Positions 34,771 through 43,863 of a stretch of 53,917 nt of DNA are shown one piece after another (the stretch's first letter is position 1; each line of letters opens with the position of its first letter). The notes beneath the pieces are model-generated. The model did no database searches and was not told the origin of the DNA. It was given only the letters and a program-made list of their open reading frames with translations. Origin of the DNA: an uncultured Hungatella sp. (GTDB taxonomy: Bacteria > Bacillota > Clostridia > Lachnospirales > Lachnospiraceae); contig CAMTAF010000009.1 of the NCBI GenBank assembly GCA_947066955.1, positions 1 to 53,917 of the forward strand, written 5' to 3'. Both the position numbers and the translations under genes were made by a program.

Positions 34771-34815
34771 ATTATTTCCTAATAAAGAACATTTAAAAAA
34801 CAATCCAACTGCTTC

Positions 34816-34845
34816 TTGACGAACCTGCCCGGGACAGGTTATACT
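34816..34845 (+). promoter_or_regulatory. Plus-strand promoter with internal palindrome
   Basis: TTGACG (34816-34821) and TATACT (34840-34845) are 18 bp apart. The spacer is filled by the palindrome AACCTG-CCCGGGA-CAGGTT (34822-34840), a likely repressor or activator site of unknown partner. Transcription would run towards the Uma2-type gene. Confidence 0.6.
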
Positions 34846-34849
34846 GGTA

Positions 34850-35078
34850 ATACCTTATTTGCCGGAAATTCTTTCCGGCAGGCTTCAGGATCATCTTGTT
34901 TCCCAAGCGGTGTCTCACCGCAGATTCACATGGGCATATGGCAAAACGGCGGAGGTGGGGCCTATGGGCGCGAACATATCATGATTTTCATCATAATCTG
35001 TGAAACAAAAAACAATTAGTCATATATGCGGAAATAACGTATACTGGAAGAAAACCATGGATCCAGGAGGTGCCCGCC
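34850..35078 (+). other. Long leader or small-RNA candidate upstream of the Uma2-type gene
   Basis: About 230 bases follow the promoter with no supported gene. Two clear hairpins lie here: GCCGGAAA-TTC-TTTCCGGC (34860-34878) and GCGGTG-TCT-CACCGC (34908-34922). A purine-rich GGCGGAGGTGGGG stretch follows. I could not match it to a known riboswitch or ncRNA class by eye. A 67-codon frame here starts within the -35 box and is not supported. Confidence 0.35.
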
Positions 35079-35510
35079 ATGCCCGCATATATGGGAGAGA
35101 AATTTCTCTTCAACGCGATCTGGAACCATATCCAGTCCCACAAGGGCCCCTGCAAAGTCTATCCCGCGCCCCTGGCCGTGTACTTAAATAAGGACAACCG
35201 CACCTATCTGGAGCCTGATATTATCCTGGTGTGCGACCCTGACAAGATCGTGGAGAAAGGGTGCATAGGCGCCCCGGACTTTGTGGCGGAGATCGTTTCC
35301 CCCAGCACCCAAAGCCGGGACTACCTTCTGAAGCTGAACAAATACCAGGACGCCGGGGTCAGCGAGTACTGGATCCTGGATACAAACCGAGATACCATCC
35401 ATGTGTATGATTTCACGTCGGACAGAAAGTATACCTTTGGTTTTAATGATAAAGTGGCTTTAAGAGTCCTTGAGGGGCTGGAGGTGGATTTTTCTCAGTT
35501 TCCGCTGTAG
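35079..35510 (+). CDS. Uma2-family (DUF820) PD-(D/E)XK endonuclease, N-terminally short
   Basis: A 143-residue protein of the Uma2/DUF820 group of restriction-endonuclease-fold proteins. YLEPDIILVCDPDKI and DFVAEIVSPSTQSRDYLLKL contain the conserved Asp and the E-x-V/I-S-P-S-T block, followed by YQDAGVSEYWILDT. Typical members start 40-50 residues earlier with a YELIDG-type segment, missing here, so the domain begins directly at the GEKFLFNAIWNHIQ helix. GGAGG suits the ATG at 35079. It may be truncated or a minimal form. Function of the family is not settled. Confidence 0.8.
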   Translation: MPAYMGEKFLFNAIWNHIQSHKGPCKVYPAPLAVYLNKDNRTYLEPDIILVCDPDKIVEKGCIGAPDFVAEIVSPSTQSRDYLLKLNKYQDAGVSEYWILDTNRDTIHVYDFTSDRKYTFGFNDKVALRVLEGLEVDFSQFPL

Positions 35511-35517
35511 CATTGAG

Positions 35518-35537
35518 GGGGCAGCCCATGGGCTGCC
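35518..35537. terminator. Perfect 20-bp palindrome after the Uma2-type gene
   Basis: GGGCAGCCCATGGGCTGCCC is fully self-complementary and sits 8 bp after the stop codon. TTGATATTG follows, a weak T-run. The same core recurs at 36674-36697. Confidence 0.65.
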
Positions 35538-35623
35538 CTTGATATTGAATACAAAAAAACTCTGAGCAGAACATGGAAGACGCGGGTAGGGTAGTAAACG
35601 AATAAACTGTGATATATTTTTAC

Positions 35624-35652
35624 TTGTCACACGTACTAAATACGTGTATAAT
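35624..35652 (+). promoter_or_regulatory. hicAB promoter with 19-bp operator palindrome
   Basis: TTGTCA (35624-35629) and TATAAT (35647-35652) are 17 bp apart. The palindrome ACACGTACTAAATACGTGT (35629-35647) fills the whole spacer. HicB antitoxins, alone or with HicA, are known to bind such operators, so autoregulation is likely. Confidence 0.85.
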
Positions 35653-35676
35653 ACCAAATAGAAGAAGGGCGAATAT

Positions 35677-35862
35677 ATGAAAGGATCGGAGATGGTAAAG
35701 CAAATGCTAAAAATCGGATGCCGCAAAGTCCGGGAAGGCAGCAACCATGAAATATGGTACAGTCCAGTTACTAATCGAGAATTTCCTTTTCCAAGGCACT
35801 ATAATCAGGAATTGGGAACTGGAATAGAAAATAAACTCCGAAAGGATTCGGGGCTGAAATAA
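35677..35862 (+). CDS. hicA: HicA-family mRNA interferase toxin
   Basis: A 61-residue HicA. MKGSEMVKQMLKIGCRKVRE is the first helix-strand unit, GSNHEIWYSPVTNREFPFPR contains the catalytic His, and GTGIENKLRKDSGLK is the C-terminal helix. It is a double-stranded-RNA-binding-like RNase that cleaves mRNA when not bound by HicB. The length is normal. The gene lies first in the operon, directly behind the palindrome promoter; a Lys/Gly-rich AGAAGGGCGA serves as the ribosome site. Confidence 0.92.
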   Translation: MKGSEMVKQMLKIGCRKVREGSNHEIWYSPVTNREFPFPRHYNQELGTGIENKLRKDSGLK

Positions 35863-35919
35863 TCGCTCTTCCTTTCCATAATCCTCTATAAACTTTATAT
35901 GAAGAAAGGAGTTAATGCT

Positions 35920-36315
35920 ATGGCAAAGTATGTTTACCCTGCTGTATTTACACCAGAAGAAGAAGGCTACTTTATTGATTTCCCTGACTTTGATTCCTGC
36001 TATACCCAGGGAAAGGATATACAAGAAGGAATCCGTATGGCGGAAGATGTCCTCTCTCTTATGCTAACACATTTTGAAGATGAACACAAAGAAATTCCTA
36101 ATCCGTCAGCCATCAATGATCTGCCAGTGTCGGATGGTGCATTTACCACTTATATTTCATGTGATACTACTGTATATCGCCGCCTTATGAATAATACCGC
36201 CGTAAAAAAGACGTTGACAATCCCGTCGTGGCTCAATGATTCTGCTGTGGCCGCCGGACTGAATTTTTCCCAAGTGCTTCAGGAGGCCTTGAAGGAACAA
36301 CTGAATCTCGCCTAA
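35920..36315 (+). CDS. hicB: HicB-family antitoxin
   Basis: A 131-residue antitoxin. KYVYPAVFTPEEEGYFIDFP and DSCYTQGKDIQEGIRMAEDV form the partial RNase-H-like HicB domain. VKKTLTIPSWLNDSAVAAGL, then NFSQVLQEALKEQL, is a C-terminal ribbon-helix-helix DNA-binding domain, so it can bind the operator upstream. The ATG at 35920 has AAGGAG at good spacing; a frame to 35899 is less likely. It lies 57 bp after hicA. Confidence 0.93.
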   Translation: MAKYVYPAVFTPEEEGYFIDFPDFDSCYTQGKDIQEGIRMAEDVLSLMLTHFEDEHKEIPNPSAINDLPVSDGAFTTYISCDTTVYRRLMNNTAVKKTLTIPSWLNDSAVAAGLNFSQVLQEALKEQLNLA

Positions 36316-36330
36316 GAGGGGGATAAACCT

Positions 36331-36591
36331 ATGAGTGACAATGAATTATTATTAGCCATTTCAAACACGATAAAAACACAAATTGAACCAATAAGAGAAG
36401 ACATCAAACGAACAAAATTATTACTTGAGAATGATATACTGTCAAGACTTCAAAATATTGAAGCTTGTTATACATCAACTTATCGAAGATATGAAAGCGG
36501 AGCGGATCAAATTGAAACCATGAGAATAGATATTGACGTACTGCAAAAAGTAGTAACAGAGCATAGCGAAAAACTCCAGAAAATCTCATAA
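36331..36591 (+). CDS. Small coiled-coil protein downstream of hicAB
   Basis: An 86-residue, almost fully helical protein (IKTQIEPIREDIKRTKLLLE, later IDVLQKVVTEHSEKLQKI) with heptad-like hydrophobic spacing. Family not recognised. It starts 15 bp after hicB with GAGGGGGA as the ribosome site and lies before the operon terminator, so it is cotranscribed with the toxin-antitoxin pair. Whether it is a third component is unknown. Confidence 0.65.
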   Translation: MSDNELLLAISNTIKTQIEPIREDIKRTKLLLENDILSRLQNIEACYTSTYRRYESGADQIETMRIDIDVLQKVVTEHSEKLQKIS

Positions 36592-36596
36592 ACGTA

Positions 36597-36626
36597 AGAG
36601 CGCCCCGCCGCAGGAGCGCTCTTTTC
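36597..36626 (+). terminator. Terminator of the hicAB operon
   Basis: AGAGCGC pairs with GCGCTCT, followed by TTTTCTTAA. It lies 6 bp after the last stop codon. Confidence 0.85.
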
Positions 36627-36673
36627 TTAATTTGGGAAATTTTCTCTTAGGACCTGTGCGCACAAACATCGAG

Positions 36674-36697
36674 GAGGGCAGCCCACGGGCTGCCCTC
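36674..36697. terminator. GAGGGCAGCCC palindrome near the adhesin 3' end
   Basis: GAGGGCAGCCC pairs with GGGCTGCCCTC across CAC/ACG. It shares its core with 35518-35537. It lies 36 bp after the adhesin stop on the minus strand and may end the adhesin transcript, though only a weak T-run follows on that strand. Confidence 0.6.
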
Positions 36698-36732
36698 TTC
36701 TTGTGTCTTAACTGAACTTCTTATTTCTCAAG

Positions 36733-39700
36733 TCAGCTTTCTGTCTGATCTCCGGTTCTTCTCCTCCTTTTCCGGCGTTCCCCCACTGTCAGGGTTCCGA
36801 TTCCTGCCAGGGACAGGGCCAGAATCACTCTCAGCCATCTCTGGCGCTCCTCGTCTCCTGTCTTCGGAAGCAGACCGAACAGAGGCACGTCCTCCTCCGG
36901 AATGTAGATGAACTCTTCGTTGACAGGATCCCAAACCTTCACATAAGTTCTGGGCACTCCGTTCTCCTCAATGGTCACTGTCGGCGGACTGTTGGGATCA
37001 TTGGGATCCGGCAGTACCGGCGTGTCCGGTACGGGCTGGGGATTCTCCGGCGTCGGCGTATCGGGATTCTCCGGGGTTGGATCCGGAGTCGGGTCTGTTC
37101 CCGGACCTGGCTGCGGATCGCTTCCGCCGCCTCCGCCTGGATTTCCGCCGCCTCCGCCAGACCTTCTGTAGCGGTTGGTGAACAGGATCTCATCCGCTCC
37201 CTCCGGCTTCGCGATCCTCGCCTCGGCCCTCAGTTCTCCTGTGGCATCGTCGCGGGTCACCACTACCTCCACGGTGTACTCTGTGGTGTCGAAGGTGTAG
37301 CCTCTCCGGTTCTCCCTTACCTCTGTGATCTTGTAGGTGTAAATTCCGGGCAGAGAATACTCGATCTCTCCGAATACAATCTCTCCGTCCTCGTTGTTGG
37401 TGGCCGTATCGGCTGATGGCATGGGCACGGTGCCGTTTCCGGAGCGCATCCTGTCTCCCTTCACAAGAACCTCCAGGGTCCTGGCCTGGGTCAGCACTTT
37501 CTCTGTCACGGTCCTTCTGCCTGATCTCAACAGGCCTCCGGGCTCTCTTGTCTCGCTTTCTCCACGCTCCGCGTTGGATGGGGTGGCCTCCGCGGCTCCT
37601 CCGGTCTCCGGGGTCTCTGTGTCTTCTCCTGCTTTCCCGGCTGCGTCTGCCTTCTGGGCCTCACTCTCTGGCTCTTCTGCGATCTCAGCGCTGATTCCCT
37701 GGATCCGGAAGGTAAACTGACCGTTGGTCAGAACCGCTCCGTTCAGTACTTTTCTGGCTCTCAGCTGGAGCTTTGTGGTCCCTGCCTCGATCTCCACCTC
37801 GTTGGAGGGGATGTCCGGGGTTCTCTCCGGCTCTGGGTCTTCCGGGTTCTTCGGATCGTCCGGGTTTTTGGGAACGTAGCTTGTCGTGGCGATGTTCCGC
37901 CAATGGGTCCCTTCCGAGGGGACTGTCACCGTGAACTCCACGGTTCTCTGCTCTCCCTCTCCCAGATTTCCCAGGCTCCAGGTAATTTCTCCCCTGGTCT
38001 CATCGTAATTGCTGCTCTCCCCTCCTCTTACGGAGCCTTCCACAAGGGTTAACTGATTTCCAGCTTCGTCGGTTGGAATGAGATCCTTTACAATCACGTC
38101 ATAAGCCGGGGCGTCTCCGGTGTTGGTGACAGTCAGGTAATAGGTCACCTGGTCGTCTTTCTTTACATGGAGCAGGGACGTGGTTGGCTGGCTCTCTGTG
38201 TCTCTGACCGCCTTCTGGGTCTTTCTGATCTGAATCGCGGGAGCTTTATCCTCTGTTTTCTCGATCTCCACTTCATTAGACGGGATATCCGGTGTTCGGT
38301 CTTTCTCCGGCCCTGGTTTTTCCGGGTCCTCAGGATCCGGCGGAATATAGCTGGCAAAAGCGCCGTTGATCCAATTGGTTCCTCCCTCGGGAACCGTGAC
38401 CGTAAACTCTACCGTCCTGCTGGCTCCGGCCTCCAGATCTCCCAGACTCCAGGTAATCTCCCTACTGGCCTCATCGTAGCCGCTGTCTTCTCCTCCTTTT
38501 ACGGATCCTTTTACCAATGTCAGATCGTTTCCCGCTCCGTCCGTGGGAAGAGTGTCCTTTACAACCACGTCGTAGGCCCGGGCATCTCCGGTGTTAGTGA
38601 CAGTCAGGTAGTAGGTCACCTGGTCGTCCGGCTTCACATGGAGCAAGTCTGTGGTTGGCTTGCCGTCCACGTCTTTGGTCAGCTTCTGGGTCTTCCCGAT
38701 CCGAATTCCCGGAACCGCCTCCACCTCGTTGGACGGGGTTCCCGGCTCTTCCGGATCTGGATCCGGATCTCCCTCGGTTACATAGGCGATGTTGGTCCAC
38801 TTGGTTGTCTCTTTTACTTCCGGCACCTTTGCCTGGAACTGTACGCTTACACTGCTGTGCGCTTCCAGCATTCCGATCTTCCAGGTGATGACGCCGTCTT
38901 CCACGTTTCCACTCGGCCTTGCGGAGCCGTCCACAAAGCTCAGGCCTTCCGGTATGGGATCTGTCACGATCACGTCGTCAGCTTTCACATCAGAGTCATT
39001 GGATACGGTTATGCAGTAGGTAATCACGTCTCCCGGCTTCACGCTCAGGAGGCCTTCGGTCTCCTTGCTGTCGTCATCTCCTATATACTGAGTCTTTCTG
39101 ATAGTGAGTTTTGGTTCCCCTGTCTTCTTGATATCAACCGGATTGGTGGGTTCGGGATCTGTGGGCTTCGGGTCTGGCTGGTTAGGATCGTTAGGATCTG
39201 GCGTGATATCCGGCGTGTAGCTCACATAGCCTATATTGGTCCATTCATGGCCTGACTCTGGAACTCCCACCGTGAATTCCAGCACAGCGCTCTGACCCGC
39301 ATCCAGATCAAAGGCATCCCAATGGATCGTATTTCCTTTCTGGGAACCTGTGATCTCCTTTCCTGTTCCGTTTATCACTCCTTTGATCGAGCCTTCTTTT
39401 ACGGGTCCGAGATAAATATTCCCGTCAGAAGGAATCTCGTCAGTCACGGTCACAGCTTTTGCGTTGCCTTCGCTGTTATTTTCCACCGTGATATAGTAGG
39501 TTACCTGGTCTTCTGGTTTTACTTCCAGCAACCTGGTCGTTCTCTCCCCACCGTTGACAGATTGCTCTTTTCTGATGTCTAAATGAGGAACAACGTACAC
39601 CGGATCGGTGGGTTTCGGTTTGTCCGGCTCATCCGGGGTGAAGATCGCAGCCACGTTTTTCCAGGCTGTGCTTTCTTTAATCTCAGGCACCCTCACCTGG

Positions 39701-42700
39701 AAGGACAGCGCCTTGCTTGTGCGGGCCGGGACATCTCCTGTCCACTTAATTGTCTTTGTCTCGCTATTCCAGACATTTTCATCCTTCACAGAATTACCGT
39801 CAACTTTGACAGAACCTTCTATAAAGACAAGGGGATTCTCTTTCCCGTCTGCGGCGTCTAGATCTGTCAGTATGGTATCCGTGATCCCTACGCCTTTTAC
39901 ATCCGTATCGCCTTCATTTGTCACGGTGATATAGTAGGTTACGATCTCGCCTTCTTCCACAGAGAGCGTGGAGGTGGTTGGAGCTTCCGGTCTTTCCGGT
40001 TCTCCTTCCCTGCGGACTGTCTGCTGCTTTTTCCAGCTCAGTTTCGGAGCTTCTTCGGTTTCGTCTTTCTTGATATCCACCGGATTGGTGGGCTCGGGAT
40101 CTGTGGGTTTCGGATCTGGCGGGTTGGGGTCGTCAGGATCCGGCGTGATATCCGGCGTGTAGCTCACATAGCCGATATTGATCCACTTATGGCCGGACTC
40201 CGGAACTCCCACCGTGAATTCCACCACGGCGCTTTGGCCCGCTTCCAGGTCAAAGGCATCCCAATAGATGGTGTTTCCTCTCTGGGAACCTGTGATAACC
40301 TTTCCTGTTTCATTTACCACTCCCGTGATGGAGCCTTTCTTTACAGGGCCGAGAGAAATGTTTCCGTCAGAGGGAATCTCGTCGGTGACGGTTACGGCCT
40401 TAGCGTTGCCCTCGCTGTTATTTTCCACCGTGATATAGTAAGTTACCTGGTCTCCCGGTTTCACATCCAACGGATCCTTTGTCCTGGTCCCGCCGTTGAC
40501 AGCTTGTTGTTTCATAATATCCAGATGGGGAACAACATATACTGGGTCGGTAGGTTTCGGTTTGTCCGGCTCATCCGGAGTGAGGATGGCGGCTATGTTT
40601 TTCCAGGCCGTGCTTTCACCGATCTCGGGGACTTTTACCTGGAAAGTCAATGTCCTGCTGGTGTGGGACGGGATATCCAGAGTCCACTTAACTGTTTGTG
40701 TCTCTTCATCCCAAGCGTCCTTATCAGCTACAGAAACTTCGTCAACCTCAATGGAACCTGGTACAAAAACAAGCTGATTTTTCTTTGCCTGATCTGTTGG
40801 TATGGTATCGCTTATCTGTACATTTTTAGCATCTGCTTCTCCGTCGTTCGTAACCGTAATATAGTAGGTAACGGTATCCCCTGCATCCACGGACAGTGTA
40901 GCATCCGTCGGCTCTTCCGGTTTTGACGGCTCTCCCTCACTTTGGACGGTCTGTTTCTTTTCCCATCTTAGGTCGGGAACCTGTTCTTCAATCCACACTT
41001 TTTCGGATGCAATCTCTTTTGGTTCCTCCAGGTCGTCGGGGTTATTTCCCTTATAAACAGCGGATGCCTCGTTATCCCATTCGGTGTAAGCTTTCACACC
41101 CGGGGTCTTTACCTGGAATACCAAAGTAGCGCTCTTGCCCGGCTCAAGGGTTCCTACTTCCCAGGTGAGTTTGTAGCCGTCTTCTTCCCTGCCTCCGCTG
41201 CCTGTAATCGGAGTCCCGGCTTTTCCGTCATCAAGATTGTGCCATCCCTTAACTGTGTCAAGGAGTTCCAGACGGATGGGATCCGTAAATGGAATCTCAT
41301 CGTAAACCTTGACATCTGTAGCATTGTTTTCGCCTGTGTTTGTTACCGTCAGATAATAGGTAACCGTATCTCCTTCCGTTACAGTCAAACGTTCTGTGGT
41401 TCTCCCTTCTGGGTCGTCGGTGATCTGACCGCTGAGGGACTGCTCTTTCTTGAGCTCCACGATGGAGTTCTTCTGGGTGTTGATAAATATCACATCAGAC
41501 CGGAATATGGACTCCTGGGATTCCTCGATCTTTGTCTCGTTAATGGTTCCGTTGATGGTTCGTCCTGTCTCCGTCTCTGTAAAATCCACATCTTTTTCAT
41601 TGACAGTAACCCTGTACAGAGGATAATCTTGTCTGGAAGTCTCTGTGATGGTATACTTGGTGCCTTTTGGCAGATCATAAAACATCACCTTTTCTCCTGC
41701 CGCCAGGTCAAATGTATACTCTCCTGTTTCGCTTGCCTTATCTTGCTGCTTTACCATGGAATCGTCTTTGGTTTCCTCATTGTCCCGCTTATACTGAAGC
41801 CAGGAGAGATTCTTAATCGGATTGCCCTCAGGATCTTTCAATGTGACTGCAAAGGAGAAGGTTTCACTGGTGGGAGCGTCCCCGCTGGTCAGTTTCTTTT
41901 CGAGGGTCAGAATTCCTGGATTGAATGAATTTTCAAATCGAACCCAATTCTGTTCTTTTACTGTTCCTTCGGTAGCCCTTCCTTCTCTCATCACGGAACT
42001 TGCCATATCTTCATCTTCTGTGTTTCCGATATACAATGTAGTAAAATCGTATTTGTCTTCTTTCTCTTTTCCGGTTTTTGCGTCTATTATCTTAGGTAAT
42101 TCCTCTACCCTATAATAGGTTTCTGCAGGGAGCTTCGTTATCTCAATATACTCATTATCTTTTAAACGGAACTCCGATCCTGTAGTTATGTAAGGAAGTG
42201 TTTTGGTCACTTCTTCCGGCACTCCATTTATTATTTCATATCTGGTATAACTATAACCATTCTCCAGTTCTTTTGTATCCTCTTTTCCTATCGGTCCATT
42301 GTACAAATGCAAGATAAATGCAAACTCATCATCCTCATTCAATCCGTCTATGGTTGAATCGGAAGATTTCTTAACTTGCTTTTCTATCTTCATTTCGTTA
42401 TATCCAGGTGGCTGGGTCACTAAAGAGGCGAATGGCAGGGAAAATCTCATGTAACAGCTGGAACCTGATGCTCCTCGCTCGGTATAGAAAAATGTCAGCC
42501 GGTAGTGCTTGGATTTGTTTGGCGGACCATCTGGTTTCCCATCTTTCGTATACGGAATATACTCAATGTAATCCCAGAGATTCACATACTCGCCTATGGA
42601 GGAATGTACACCGCCGATGTCGGCAATCAGTTTCGCGTTTTTCAGTCCTGTCACATTACCATTTTCATCAATTTCTGTTTCAGACAGGAACACCCATAGA

Positions 42701-43863
42701 TCGTCATCGCCATAAAAGAAGTAGCGTAAAGGTGCTATATATCCTGGGTCAACAACAAAATCTGTATAGAATGACATACCGAAATAGGAATTGTGGTCTT
42801 TAGCATCATCCGAGATGGGAAAAATCCCTGACGAATATTTTCGTTTATCATTCGCCGGTCTCTTCAATACAGTTTTATCGTTTTCAGAAACATACTTAGG
42901 AGTACCAGCCCCAAATTTCATATCATGGCTATTTGTTCCATAAGAATCCGCATAATCCATAGGCCAAAAACTGTTTGTCCACGGTCCGCCTGAACCCAGT
43001 TGGCCGTTTGAGGCTCGAAATAAACTAAAAGAATCCACAAATGTATCCAAATTATCAACAACAGTATTATTGCCTTTATTTACTTTTTCAAGAGTATAGG
43101 TACCGCCATCACGATCAAAAATTAAACTGAACTCATCATTCACATAATTTGTTTTTCCATGAATCGGGTTGTCAGAAGTGCTATGCCTTTTTCTGTCAAA
43201 AATGGCCGGAGCGTCAATATCTGATGCCCATTGCAAAGTCTTGTCCCCCAGATTCATTCCAGTCACTAACCCAAAGGAAGCCCCTTCTATAACACCGCTA
43301 CGATTATATGCATTAAAATAATCCTTCTTACCTTCAGTTCTCTCTAAAACGCCCAGACCTGTTCCGGTATTACTGTTTCCAAATGCATACTGCTTACCAT
43401 CTCCAGATACATTTTGCGAATCATTAATCCCTTGTCCTGCCGTTTTTGCATAAAGTTCACCGGCACTGTTTCTATCCCCTTCCTGAGTACAGACTGAATC
43501 CGAGTAAACCTTTCCATCCGAAATATCATAATCAAAAAAGTCTACATCTTTTTTCTCATATTCACCGTCGGTCGTTGTAAAGACAAGCCGAATAACCGTA
43601 CCTTCCTTGATACAAATTGTATGGCTACCATTTGTCGGCATAACTTTGTCTCCACCAGGAACTGGAATTGGTTCAGCTGGTATCTTATTTTCAGGAAGCC
43701 CTTTGTTCTTTGGGTTATTGGTAAATATAAATCCAGAGGGATCATGCCTTTGTACCCCATTGACCATCTGTGTTGGGGCTACATAAACTATAAAATCATT
43801 GCTATCTGTTGATTGAGGATCACAATCTTCCCCTTTGATATTTTGCTTTACGAACAGCTCCAC
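36733..43863 (-). CDS. Giant LPXTG cell-wall adhesin with fibro-slime, DUF11 and pilin-like domains
   Basis: A 2376-residue surface protein. Residues about 330-480 match the fibro-slime/PA14-like domain (YFFYGDDDLWVFLSE, then IGGVHSSIGEYVNLWDY). Around 640-790 is a Cna-B/DUF5979-like domain (GILTLEKKLTSGDAPTSETF). Eight DUF11-type repeats run from about 800 to 2025, each with a V-TYY-TV-N-x-G core. A pilin isopeptide-like domain follows (KLQLRARKVLNGAVLTNGQF; YTYKITEVRENRRGY), then a Pro/Gly-rich stalk, LLPKTGDEE near residue 2331, a membrane helix and a basic tail. Sortase should attach it to peptidoglycan. No signal peptide is seen at the N-terminus, the GTG start is 13 nt from the AGGAGGG site, and a better placed ATG is out of frame, so the 5' end may be damaged. 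It lies downstream of the AP2 gene and the invertible promoter. Confidence 0.9.
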   Translation of the reverse strand: MELFVKQNIKGEDCDPQSTDSNDFIVYVAPTQMVNGVQRHDPSGFIFTNNPKNKGLPENKIPAEPIPVPGGDKVMPTNGSHTICIKEGTVIRLVFTTTDGEYEKKDVDFFDYDISDGKVYSDSVCTQEGDRNSAGELYAKTAGQGINDSQNVSGDGKQYAFGNSNTGTGLGVLERTEGKKDYFNAYNRSGVIEGASFGLVTGMNLGDKTLQWASDIDAPAIFDRKRHSTSDNPIHGKTNYVNDEFSLIFDRDGGTYTLEKVNKGNNTVVDNLDTFVDSFSLFRASNGQLGSGGPWTNSFWPMDYADSYGTNSHDMKFGAGTPKYVSENDKTVLKRPANDKRKYSSGIFPISDDAKDHNSYFGMSFYTDFVVDPGYIAPLRYFFYGDDDLWVFLSETEIDENGNVTGLKNAKLIADIGGVHSSIGEYVNLWDYIEYIPYTKDGKPDGPPNKSKHYRLTFFYTERGASGSSCYMRFSLPFASLVTQPPGYNEMKIEKQVKKSSDSTIDGLNEDDEFAFILHLYNGPIGKEDTKELENGYSYTRYEIINGVPEEVTKTLPYITTGSEFRLKDNEYIEITKLPAETYYRVEELPKIIDAKTGKEKEDKYDFTTLYIGNTEDEDMASSVMREGRATEGTVKEQNWVRFENSFNPGILTLEKKLTSGDAPTSETFSFAVTLKDPEGNPIKNLSWLQYKRDNEETKDDSMVKQQDKASETGEYTFDLAAGEKVMFYDLPKGTKYTITETSRQDYPLYRVTVNEKDVDFTETETGRTINGTINETKIEESQESIFRSDVIFINTQKNSIVELKKEQSLSGQITDDPEGRTTERLTVTEGDTVTYYLTVTNTGENNATDVKVYDEIPFTDPIRLELLDTVKGWHNLDDGKAGTPITGSGGREEDGYKLTWEVGTLEPGKSATLVFQVKTPGVKAYTEWDNEASAVYKGNNPDDLEEPKEIASEKVWIEEQVPDLRWEKKQTVQSEGEPSKPEEPTDATLSVDAGDTVTYYITVTNDGEADAKNVQISDTIPTDQAKKNQLVFVPGSIEVDEVSVADKDAWDEETQTVKWTLDIPSHTSRTLTFQVKVPEIGESTAWKNIAAILTPDEPDKPKPTDPVYVVPHLDIMKQQAVNGGTRTKDPLDVKPGDQVTYYITVENNSEGNAKAVTVTDEIPSDGNISLGPVKKGSITGVVNETGKVITGSQRGNTIYWDAFDLEAGQSAVVEFTVGVPESGHKWINIGYVSYTPDITPDPDDPNPPDPKPTDPEPTNPVDIKKDETEEAPKLSWKKQQTVRREGEPERPEAPTTSTLSVEEGEIVTYYITVTNEGDTDVKGVGITDTILTDLDAADGKENPLVFIEGSVKVDGNSVKDENVWNSETKTIKWTGDVPARTSKALSFQVRVPEIKESTAWKNVAAIFTPDEPDKPKPTDPVYVVPHLDIRKEQSVNGGERTTRLLEVKPEDQVTYYITVENNSEGNAKAVTVTDEIPSDGNIYLGPVKEGSIKGVINGTGKEITGSQKGNTIHWDAFDLDAGQSAVLEFTVGVPESGHEWTNIGYVSYTPDITPDPNDPNQPDPKPTDPEPTNPVDIKKTGEPKLTIRKTQYIGDDDSKETEGLLSVKPGDVITYCITVSNDSDVKADDVIVTDPIPEGLSFVDGSARPSGNVEDGVITWKIGMLEAHSSVSVQFQAKVPEVKETTKWTNIAYVTEGDPDPDPEEPGTPSNEVEAVPGIRIGKTQKLTKDVDGKPTTDLLHVKPDDQVTYYLTVTNTGDARAYDVVVKDTLPTDGAGNDLTLVKGSVKGGEDSGYDEASREITWSLGDLEAGASRTVEFTVTVPEGGTNWINGAFASYIPPDPEDPEKPGPEKDRTPDIPSNEVEIEKTEDKAPAIQIRKTQKAVRDTESQPTTSLLHVKKDDQVTYYLTVTNTGDAPAYDVIVKDLIPTDEAGNQLTLVEGSVRGGESSNYDETRGEITWSLGNLGEGEQRTVEFTVTVPSEGTHWRNIATTSYVPKNPDDPKNPEDPEPERTPDIPSNEVEIEAGTTKLQLRARKVLNGAVLTNGQFTFRIQGISAEIAEEPESEAQKADAAGKAGEDTETPETGGAAEATPSNAERGESETREPGGLLRSGRRTVTEKVLTQARTLEVLVKGDRMRSGNGTVPMPSADTATNNEDGEIVFGEIEYSLPGIYTYKITEVRENRRGYTFDTTEYTVEVVVTRDDATGELRAEARIAKPEGADEILFTNRYRRSGGGGGNPGGGGGSDPQPGPGTDPTPDPTPENPDTPTPENPQPVPDTPVLPDPNDPNSPPTVTIEENGVPRTYVKVWDPVNEEFIYIPEEDVPLFGLLPKTGDEERQRWLRVILALSLAGIGTLTVGERRKRRRRTGDQTES

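Noticed and set aside
34702..34815. Rex operator in the rex promoter
   Set aside because: No TTGTGAAATATTTCACAA-like palindrome was found; only the consensus promoter is evident.
34816..35019. 67-codon plus-strand frame before the Uma2-type gene
   Set aside because: It starts with TTG inside the -35 box, lacks a ribosome site and shows no recognisable protein features.
38167..39255. 362-codon plus-strand frame opposite the adhesin gene
   Set aside because: It is antisense to repeat-rich coding DNA, has no ribosome site and its sequence reflects the opposite strand's codon pattern.
37900..41450. Periodic repeats that might suggest a CRISPR array
   Set aside because: They are coding DUF11 modules of about 450 bp in one open frame, without short repeats and unique spacers.
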